64,000 nucleotides of DNA. It comes from Tectiglobus diatomicola. Lineage in GTDB: Bacteria > Pseudomonadota > Alphaproteobacteria > Rhizobiales > Hyphomicrobiaceae. A model generated the notes under the pieces. The model was given only the letters and a program-made list of their open reading frames with translations, did not search any database and was not told where the DNA came from. How positions within the stretch are numbered: the stretch's first letter is position 1; each line of letters starts with the position of its first letter. The translations under genes and the position numbers were made by a program. The stretch lies in assembly GCA_039583345.1 (NCBI GenBank), contig JAZDSJ010000011.1, forward strand, positions 1 to 64,000. The letters run 5' to 3'. Shown one piece after another: positions 57,506-64,000 of this stretch.

Positions 57506-58836
57506 TAGTTTAAGTTCCTAATAGGCTCTACGTTACCGCCAATGTTCTGTACCATTGAACAAAATCCAGGAAAACTAGTTGCAATGATATCTCCATCGTC
57601 AATTGTAACGGGTTCGATGGTACCTTGTCCTAACACTAAAAAAGCCATAGCAATGCGATGGTCCAAGTTAGTCATAACTATGCCACCACCTAATACGCTT
57701 GGAGCTCCAATTACAGTTAGTGTTGTGTCTTCAATAATCGCGTCTATGCCATTAGCAATTAACCCAGCTGCTGTTGCAGATAGGCGGTCACTCTCTTTAA
57801 ATTTTAATTCATGAAGACCTTCCATAACAGTTTTTCCTGCCGCAAATGCAGCCACTACAGCAAGTATAGGGTATTCATCAATCATGCTTGGCGCACGCTC
57901 TTGCGGCACTACTATACCTTGAAGCTTTGATCCGCGCACGCGCAGGTCTACAACTACTTCTCCTCCAATTACACGATGATTTTGAGCCACAACATCAGCT
58001 CCCATTTCTTGCAAGCACAAGTAAAAACCTATACGACTTGAGTTGTAGAGAATGTTGAGAAGTAGTATGTCAGATCCTGGCGTTATTACTGCAGCAGCCG
58101 CCAGGAATGCTGCAGCACTAGGGTCACCTGGTACTAATACATCACGCCCTGACATTTCCGTGTGACCATCTACAGAGATGCGTATTTTACCACCTTCATA
58201 ATTTTTGTAAACTTTTACACCGAAATGTTGTAGCATAAGTTCTGTGTGATCACGGGTTGCCTCTTTTTCTATAACACTGGTTGTACCTCTAGCTTGTATA
58301 CCAGCAAGTAAAACAGCAGATTTGACCTGAGCTGACGGCACTGGCAAATTATACTCGATTGGGATTAAATCAGATGTTCCAGTTACCCTTAATGGCAAAG
58401 TATCGCGTAAATCGTGAACGTTAAGGCCCATCCGCTTTAGCGGCGATATGACACGCCCTATTGGGCGACGGCTCAAGGATTTATCACCTACACACTTAAC
58501 AGTTATGTTATGGCCAGCAAGCACTCCTAACATTAATCTAACACCAGTTCCTGAATTGCCAAAATCCAATACAGCAGGTTCTGGTTGCATCAGACCGCTG
58601 GTGCCGACTCCTGTTATATGCCATGTGTCTCCGATTTTTTTTGGCGCCACTCCCAAAGCTGTAAGAGCTTTTACTGTTTTGATAATATCCTCTGCTTCTA
58701 AAAGACCACGAATATTTGTGGATCCAGTCGATAACGCACCCAAAATTAACGCTCTATGTGAAATAGATTTGTCACCAGGTACAGTAATTACGCCATTAAG
58801 ACCATCAGAGCGTTTTGCATAAAGTGGGTTAGCCAT
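57505..58836 (-). CDS. aroA: 3-phosphoshikimate 1-carboxyvinyltransferase (EPSP synthase)
   Basis: Shikimate pathway enzyme of 443 residues. Conserved motifs are GDKSISHRALILGAL near 21-35, FGNSGTGVRLMLG near 91-103, the RPIGRVISPL motif near 126-135 and KESDRLSATAAGL near 345-357. The domain plan and length are standard. The N-terminal glycine-rich motif LDFGNSGTG lets glyphosate sensitivity class be guessed at most, so none is assigned. It heads the leftward aroA-cmk-rpsA series and is divergent from the TIGR02300 gene. Confidence 0.97.
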   Translation of the reverse strand: MANPLYAKRSDGLNGVITVPGDKSISHRALILGALSTGSTNIRGLLEAEDIIKTVKALTALGVAPKKIGDTWHITGVGTSGLMQPEPAVLDFGNSGTGVRLMLGVLAGHNITVKCVGDKSLSRRPIGRVISPLKRMGLNVHDLRDTLPLRVTGTSDLIPIEYNLPVPSAQVKSAVLLAGIQARGTTSVIEKEATRDHTELMLQHFGVKVYKNYEGGKIRISVDGHTEMSGRDVLVPGDPSAAAFLAAAAVITPGSDILLLNILYNSSRIGFYLCLQEMGADVVAQNHRVIGGEVVVDLRVRGSKLQGIVVPQERAPSMIDEYPILAVVAAFAAGKTVMEGLHELKFKESDRLSATAAGLIANGIDAIIEDTTLTVIGAPSVLGGGIVMTNLDHRIAMAFLVLGQGTIEPVTIDDGDIIATSFPGFCSMVQNIGGNVEPIRNLN

Positions 58837-59002
58837 GTTATTAAAGAAGTTATTTGGTTGATTACATAAATAAGATAAAGTGTTTTAATAAAGAATTTCA
58901 ACGCTATGCTCAAGTCCCAAAATTACAAAAAAAAGACGATTAGATTTTAGCTGTGGATTTTTTTGGGCTAAAAGTTTCCTTTAATTATGTAAGAGGTTTA
59001 TT

Positions 59003-59404
59003 ATGTTGACTAGAGAAGCACGGGGTACTAAGCGAACGTGTCAAAATGCGGAATGCGGTTCTAGGTTTTATGATCTTAACCGTGATCAAATTTTCTGCCC
59101 TATTTGTGGTTTTGAGTACCGCTTGGCACCGGAGATTATTGATGAAGAAGTTTTAGACAACACACATGAAGTCGAAGCAGTAGGCGTTGTGCCCTCAGCC
59201 ATGCCCATGGGTGACGACGTTGACGGTGGTGACGGTGAAGAAGTTAGCGATGATGATGCGTTAGTTAGCTTAGAGGACGCGGATGCAGAAATTGAAGGTG
59301 GTTCTTCAGATGCAGATGACAATGCTTTTCTGGAAGAAGATGATGATGGTGACATGTCAGATATTATAGTAACATCTGTTAATAATGAAGACGATGGAAA
59401 CTAA
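59003..59404 (+). CDS. FYDLN acid domain protein (TIGR02300 family)
   Basis: A 133-residue protein with an N-terminal zinc-ribbon-like segment: RGTKRTCQNAECGSRFYDLN at 7-26 and FCPICGFEY at 31-39, giving four cysteines in C-x4-C and C-x2-C pairs. The rest (45-133) is extremely acidic, rich in Asp/Glu/Gly. It is a conserved alphaproteobacterial protein of unknown function, typically located opposite aroA as here. The acidic tail suggests binding to a basic partner, which is only inference. Confidence 0.93.
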   Translation: MLTREARGTKRTCQNAECGSRFYDLNRDQIFCPICGFEYRLAPEIIDEEVLDNTHEVEAVGVVPSAMPMGDDVDGGDGEEVSDDDALVSLEDADAEIEGGSSDADDNAFLEEDDDGDMSDIIVTSVNNEDDGN

Positions 59405-59457
59405 ATAATTTTACAAAATTTGGTATTAGTAGTTATTTCCTCATAGAGACAATGTGT

Positions 59458-59490
59458 TTAGTAGCTGATTTTCAGCTTCTCGGCTACTAA
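59458..59490 (+). repeat. Overlapping alternative hairpins before ccmE
   Basis: TTAGTAGC (59458-59465) and GCTACTAA (59483-59490) form a perfect 8-bp outer stem. An alternative hairpin AGCTGA-TTT-TCAGCT (59463-59477) uses the last three bases of the outer left arm, so the two cannot form fully together. No U-run follows. It could act as a terminator for the upstream gene or as a leader switch for ccmE. Confidence 0.4.
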
Positions 59491-59580
59491 CTCTGATAGA
59501 AGGTGTTAGTGCATTGCGATATTAATACTTCGCATACATTAATTGTCTTGTTAACTTATTTCGCACGAGTGATTTAAATT

Positions 59581-60012
59581 ATGACACGAAAGCAACGTCG
59601 GTTATGGTTGTTTGGGGCGGGTGTTGTTGTATTAACTGTAGCTTTCATTTTGGTGCTATCAGCAATGCGAGGAGCAATAGTTTATTTTTATACACCAAGT
59701 GATCTTGAAACTAAAATTGTAGAAGTCGGACGAAGATTTCGTCTTGGTGGGATTGTACAAAATGGTTCAGTTGTGCGCAGTAATGGAGGCCGTGTGTCTT
59801 TTGTTGTAACGGACACATCGCATAGTATTAACGTGAATTATTATGGTATATTACCTGATCTATTCCGAGAAGGACAGGGTGTCATAACAGAGGGTATCTT
59901 GACTAGATCAGGTGTGTTTAACGCGGATGTTGTACTAGCAAAACATGATGAAACTTACATGCCACCCGAGGTGGCCAAATCATTAAAAGAACAAGGTGTA
60001 AAGTTTGATTGA
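59581..60012 (+). CDS. ccmE: Cytochrome c maturation protein CcmE (heme chaperone)
   Basis: Periplasmic heme chaperone of 143 residues with one N-terminal membrane anchor (about 8-29). It covalently binds heme through the histidine of KHDETY (H122, the HxxxY motif). The beta-barrel core contains RRFRLGGIV and the DLFREGQGV turn. The usual upstream partner ccmI is absent. ccmF follows after 146 bases, a looser spacing than normal. Confidence 0.96.
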   Translation: MTRKQRRLWLFGAGVVVLTVAFILVLSAMRGAIVYFYTPSDLETKIVEVGRRFRLGGIVQNGSVVRSNGGRVSFVVTDTSHSINVNYYGILPDLFREGQGVITEGILTRSGVFNADVVLAKHDETYMPPEVAKSLKEQGVKFD

Positions 60013-60158
60013 TTAAACAGACTAAGCAATAACAATTTATCAGTTTTACTTTTCTGATTAATTAATTTTATGAAAGTTTAGGCCTTATGGAATTTCTTGT
60101 CGTTTTCTACTGTATGTGTAATTAAATTTGTAAAAGTTAAATCAAGGCATGAGAGCTT

Positions 60159-62141
60159 ATGGGTATTGAAATTGGACATTTCGCTCTAATATCTGCACTT
60201 ATCATCTCGGTAGTACAAATGGTAGTTCCTTATTACGGCGTATTAAAGAGTGATCTACGCTTAATGGAATTGGCAGCACCTGCAGCAGTTTTTCAGTTTG
60301 CTCTTTTATTTATATCGTTTCTTACCTTGGTGTATGCTTACATCACATCCGACTTCACAGTAGAAAATGTTTTTAGAAATTCACACTCAACCAAACCGTT
60401 GATTTATAAACTTTCAGGAGTGTGGGGTAACCATGAAGGCTCGATGTTACTATGGCTTCTAATACTATCTAGTTTTAGTGCCGCTGTTGCAGTATATGGT
60501 AGGAACTTACCTATTAGCATGAAAGCTACAGTACTTTCTGTGCAGTCATCGATAGCTTTTGCCTTTGCCCTTTTCATTATATTCACTTCTAATCCGTTTG
60601 TACGCATCTCACCTGCTCCTTACGACGGTAAGGGTCTGAATCCTATCTTGCAAGACCCTGCACTAGCTTTGCATCCACCACTCTTGTATTTGGGTTATGT
60701 AGGTTTCTCGTTAGCTTTTTCATTTGCCGTTGCTGCTCTTTTAGAAAAACGGACAGATGCAGCTTGGGCGCGCTGGGTCAGACCCTGGACGCTTATTGCT
60801 TGGATATTTTTAACATTAGGTATTGCAATAGGATCATGGTGGGCATATTACGAGCTCGGTTGGGGAGGTTGGTGGTTTTGGGATCCTGTCGAAAATGCTT
60901 CTCTAATGCCGTGGCTTTCTGGAACTGCATTATTGCATTCGGCTTTAGTTATGGAGAAGCGTGCAGCATTAAAGGTATGGACTATACTTCTGGCAATTTT
61001 AACTTTCTCTCTGAGTTTACTTGGCACATTTTTAGTTAGATCCGGAATTCTATCATCTGTTCATGCTTTTGCTGTAGATCCAGAGCGTGGTATTTTTATT
61101 CTGCTTATAATAATAGTATTTACTGGCGGTTCACTTGCTCTTTTCGCGATTCGCTCAGGTTCTATTTCCGATAATGGCTTATTTGCTCCAATTAGCCGCG
61201 AGGGTAGTTTGATACTTAATAATGTTTTGCTAACAGTATCATGCGGTGTAATTTTGATTGGAACACTATATCCACTAGCTTATGAAACTATATCGGGTGG
61301 AGATAAACTTTCGGTTGGTGCACCATATTTTGATTTAGTTTTTGGATCATTAATGGCACCTTTGCTTATCGCGTTACCTTTAGGGCCTTTTTTAACTTGG
61401 AAACGTGGTGATGTTATCGCTGCGTCGCAGCGGCTCTTGTTTACAGGGCTAATTACTATGTTAACTATCGTAATGGTAGCTGCACTAGTTCAGCGTGGTC
61501 CGTGGCTTGCCCCGGTGGGTTTTTCACTTGGTATCTGGGTTATGAGTGGAGCGGTTCAAGAACTTTTCTTCCGTGTAAATATGGGCAAAACATCACTGAA
61601 TAACAGTTTGAAGCGGTTAATGGGACTGCCTCGTTCCATGTGTGGCACTTCAATTGCCCATTTTGGAGTTGGCCTTATGGTACTTGGTATCGTTGCAACA
61701 TCAGCTTACCGAGCTGAAAATATCTTGATTATGAAAACTGGTGATCAAACAAAAGTCGCTGGTCACAGGCTTGTTTTTAGAAAAGTCCAACAACAAAACG
61801 GGCCAAACTACAATTCATTAGTAGGTTATTTTGATGTGTATTGGTCTGACTCAAAAGTAGCAACTCTAAATCCATCAAAACGTACTTATAATGTATCGTC
61901 TCAGACAACAACAGAAGCTGGAATTCACGCATCTTTGTTTGGTGACGTTTATGTGGTGTTAGGTGACGCACAGAAAACAAACGGTTTTACAGTGCGCATC
62001 TATTTCAATCCCTTTGTTCGCTTTATTTGGATTGGCGCGTTGGTTATGTCGCTTGGTGGCCTTATATCTCTTAGTGATCGCCGCTTCAGAATAGGTGCGC
62101 CGCAGCGGTCGAGAAATACTAAATTGGTACTTTCTGAATGA
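60159..62141 (+). CDS. ccmF: Cytochrome c heme lyase subunit CcmF
   Basis: A 660-residue inner-membrane protein with about 14-15 helices that ligates heme to apocytochrome c. It has WGNHEGSMLLW near 89-99, the heme-handling WWD motif (GWGGWWFWDPVENASLMPWL near 235-254, with flanking histidines H172-H173 and H261 area), and a periplasmic C-terminal beta-rich region (about 510-620). Length is normal. It overlaps ccmH by four bases (ATGA). Confidence 0.97.
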   Translation: MGIEIGHFALISALIISVVQMVVPYYGVLKSDLRLMELAAPAAVFQFALLFISFLTLVYAYITSDFTVENVFRNSHSTKPLIYKLSGVWGNHEGSMLLWLLILSSFSAAVAVYGRNLPISMKATVLSVQSSIAFAFALFIIFTSNPFVRISPAPYDGKGLNPILQDPALALHPPLLYLGYVGFSLAFSFAVAALLEKRTDAAWARWVRPWTLIAWIFLTLGIAIGSWWAYYELGWGGWWFWDPVENASLMPWLSGTALLHSALVMEKRAALKVWTILLAILTFSLSLLGTFLVRSGILSSVHAFAVDPERGIFILLIIIVFTGGSLALFAIRSGSISDNGLFAPISREGSLILNNVLLTVSCGVILIGTLYPLAYETISGGDKLSVGAPYFDLVFGSLMAPLLIALPLGPFLTWKRGDVIAASQRLLFTGLITMLTIVMVAALVQRGPWLAPVGFSLGIWVMSGAVQELFFRVNMGKTSLNNSLKRLMGLPRSMCGTSIAHFGVGLMVLGIVATSAYRAENILIMKTGDQTKVAGHRLVFRKVQQQNGPNYNSLVGYFDVYWSDSKVATLNPSKRTYNVSSQTTTEAGIHASLFGDVYVVLGDAQKTNGFTVRIYFNPFVRFIWIGALVMSLGGLISLSDRRFRIGAPQRSRNTKLVLSE

Positions 62142-62668
62142 GTGGTAGTAAAAAAATATTACGGTTTATATCTGCGCACATGGCTTTACTTGTTGCTCTT
62201 CTGATGGTGACAATTGGTTTTCTGTCTGCCGAGGCTGTTGAGCCAGATGAAGTCATAGAAGACCCAAGGCTTGAACTTCGAGCCAGGAACCTCTCAGCGG
62301 AATTGCGTTGTTTGGTTTGTCAGAATCAGTCCATTAATGACTCAAACGCTCCTGTAGCACGTGATTTGCGCTTACTTGTACGAGAGCGAATTATATTGGG
62401 CGACAGCGATGCCGCGGTAATTGATTACTTAGTAGCTCGTTATGGAGAATTTATCCTGTTACGTCCGCGATTTGGCTGGCATACGCTTCTACTTTGGATT
62501 TCGCCTTTATTATTGCTAGTTTTTGGATTGCTATTAGTTGGCTTTGTTGTATCAAAACAGAAAAAGTCATCTAAAAATGTAGCATCAAATACGCGTGCCC
62601 ATTCCCTGTCAGCTTCAGAGCAACAACGTTTAGAGCGACTGCTTAGTTCTGATCGACACTTGTTTTAA
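62138..62668 (+). CDS. ccmH: Cytochrome c maturation protein CcmH/CycL
   Basis: A thioredoxin-like reductant of apocytochrome c, 176 residues. A signal or anchor helix (about 15-32) precedes the redox motif LRCLVCQNQSI with C58 and C61; the helical domain contains DLRLLVRERI. A second membrane helix lies at about 115-140. The short C-terminus (141-176) is polar. It is translationally coupled to ccmF. Confidence 0.95.
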   Translation: MSGSKKILRFISAHMALLVALLMVTIGFLSAEAVEPDEVIEDPRLELRARNLSAELRCLVCQNQSINDSNAPVARDLRLLVRERIILGDSDAAVIDYLVARYGEFILLRPRFGWHTLLLWISPLLLLVFGLLLVGFVVSKQKKSSKNVASNTRAHSLSASEQQRLERLLSSDRHLF

Positions 62669-63450
62669 AAAAACTCACTTCGTCAATTTGGTTTAATATA
62701 ATACTGTCATAGTGCTTAATTTCTTTAATGATGTTGATTGAAAATCAATGCTGTTAATTTGTGAAAAAAGTTATGGCTATAAAGTATTTGCTACTCTATT
62801 AACCCAACCATGTGTGGTTCACTTTTCTAGTTGTTGTTCTACACGAGAACTGAATAGTTTCTAATTCCTATATAAGATCGAGGTTCTTTTAGAAAATATT
62901 GAAGTGCAGTGTCTAAAAACGTACTATATGCTAAACTAGTGTTGTCATTTTTTTATAAAATTGACAGGATTTAATCCTGTAATTTGGACTTAAGTTTAGT
63001 GTTTAGAGGTCTTACATGTAGAATTAAAATTATGAGGAGTAGTTATAGTGCTTTTTTGAAATAAAAATAAACAATGCAATCGATAGTTTCAGTCTGTATC
63101 ACGGTTATTAGATATGTGTAAGCTGCGCTAAAATCTTATTTTGAAAGATTCCCTTAATATATTATTAGAAATTAGCCAAGATTGAAATTAGGTGTATTAG
63201 CTCTATTTATTGATGGTAAATTTGCCTGAACTTCATGTAGTGATACTACAACTTTATAAAAATATAAATCATAAAATTTGCACAGACCAAATGCTTTGTG
63301 TTACCCGTTCACGCATCAAAATGCCAGTCATTAAATTTGGCTATGAAAGTATTAATTTGTAATAAGCCTATAATATCACTGTAACGTAAAAGTTATGATG
63401 AGATCAATAGATCCCCCTTTAAGCTAAGTTTATTGTAGAAAGGTAAACGC
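62669..63450. other. Gene-free region before the DegP-type gene
   Basis: 782 AT-rich bases between two rightward genes. It contains a perfect palindrome at 62964-62980; no other structure or gene was found. The promoter for the protease gene must lie near its right end but was not resolved. Confidence 0.6.
62964..62980. repeat. Perfect palindrome ACAGGATT-T-AATCCTGT
   Basis: Eight-base perfect arms around a single T. TTGACA overlaps its left side (62961-62966), which would suit an operator over a -35 element, but no convincing -10 box is at the right distance. It lies about 470 bases before the protease gene. Confidence 0.35.
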
Positions 63451-64000
63451 ATGACGCAGATGGGTATAATTAAAGCAAGCTCCAGAGACTGCGAAACTGA
63501 TCGGCTTCGATCTAGTAATATTGCTGCCACTGTCGGTCTATGCTTAACGATAGCCACTCTAATTTGGTACGTGTCTATTACAAAAGTATGTGCCAATAAT
63601 GTAAATGTACCTACAACTTTTGCAGATCTTGTACAAAAGGTTAAGCCTGCCGTAGTTAGCATCCGTGTTTCGTCTAAAAGTATAAATCGCTCAATTCAAA
63701 ATGAGGGACGTCGTGCTCCGCCAACACCTTTTCCAGATCTCCCGCGTGATCATCCTTTAAACGAATTTTTCAGAAATCTTCCACGGGGTGGGCAAAGCGG
63801 GCCTGCGCCGCGCAAACGCAGAGCACAAGGTTCAGGTTTTATTGTATCAGCCGATGGTTATGTTGTAACCAATAATCATGTAATCAGAGGTGGCGATCAA
63901 ATCACTGTAACTTTTGATGATGATGTAAAGTATGACGCGGAGTTAATTGGTACTGATGCTCGCACTGATCTTGCATTGTTAAAAATAAAATCTAACAAAC
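63451..64000 (+). CDS. DegP/HtrA-type periplasmic serine protease (N-terminal part)
   Basis: The frame opens with ATG at 63451, seven bases after GAAAGG, and continues off the right edge, giving 183 codons. A hydrophobic signal/anchor segment is at about 25-47. The protease domain starts after a Pro/Arg-rich stretch (about 85-125) with GSGFIVSADGYVVTNNHV (histidine of the catalytic triad in NNHV) and TDLALLKI (triad aspartate). The catalytic serine and PDZ domains would lie beyond the window. DegP after the ccm genes is the usual Rhizobiales order. Confidence 0.92.
   Translation, partial: MTQMGIIKASSRDCETDRLRSSNIAATVGLCLTIATLIWYVSITKVCANNVNVPTTFADLVQKVKPAVVSIRVSSKSINRSIQNEGRRAPPTPFPDLPRDHPLNEFFRNLPRGGQSGPAPRKRRAQGSGFIVSADGYVVTNNHVIRGGDQITVTFDDDVKYDAELIGTDARTDLALLKIKSNK

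Overview
The window looks like part of an AT-rich, fairly loosely packed alphaproteobacterial chromosome, most likely Rhizobiales/Hyphomicrobiales. Evidence is the gene content and order: aroA-cmk-rpsA, sppA-ihfB-lapA-trpF-trpB-trpA-accD-folC, coaD-two cyclophilins-queA-tgt, a DUF6111-like gene overlapping cca, a FYDLN-acid (TIGR02300) protein opposite aroA, ccmE-ccmF-ccmH followed by a DegP protease, and a NDUFA9-like protein. Low GC, several gene-poor stretches of 0.5-1.6 kb, many GTG/TTG starts and missing usual partners (no ilvN by ilvB, no hpf/ptsN after rpoN, no ccmI before ccmE, no leuD by leuC) suggest a streamlined or eroding genome. Together with nitrogen-fixation genes this would fit a host-associated diazotroph such as the rhizobial diatom symbionts, but that is inference from memory.

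Positions 1-6400 form the nitrogen-fixation block. rnfA-rnfB-rnfC-rnfD and the start of rnfG run leftwards (the Rnf membrane complex, which in diazotrophs supplies low-potential electrons to nitrogenase). nifA, the sigma-54 activator, runs rightwards. The 650-base divergent region holds a NifA-type upstream site (TGT-N10-ACA) and a correctly spaced -24/-12 promoter pointing into rnfA. The gene for sigma-54 itself (rpoN) lies 2 kb beyond nifA, behind lptC/lptA and lptB. This NifA lacks the interdomain cysteine pair expected of oxygen-sensitive alphaproteobacterial NifA proteins.

Positions 6800-25000 carry housekeeping and biosynthesis: leuC, rpoN, lptB, an unusually long LptC-LptA fusion, ribonuclease D, tRNA-Leu(CAG), a NDUFA9-like protein, ilvB, miaA, serB, a Ca/Na exchanger, a probable lysozyme-fold secreted protein, cca and a PRC-barrel protein. 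Positions 25700-33000 are gyrA, coaD, two peptidyl-prolyl isomerases, queA, tgt and tRNA-Lys. Positions 33500-46500 are sparse: metC, a 940-residue membrane coiled-coil protein with fifteen continuous 11-residue repeats, a 1.6-kb gene-free tract, a split MnmC pair, an ATP-dependent DNA ligase, tRNA-Thr, trxB and arsH. Positions 47200-58900 are the leftward folC-accD-trpABF-lapA-ihfB-sppA-rpsA-cmk-aroA series. Positions 59000-64000 run rightwards through TIGR02300, cytochrome c maturation and the start of a DegP-type protease.

I see no CRISPR array, insertion sequence, prophage or rRNA. The strongest leads are the NifA/sigma-54 control region of rnf, the altered NifA cysteine pattern, the hendecad-repeat protein, the LptC-LptA fusion and a structured, GC-richer leader upstream of rpsA.
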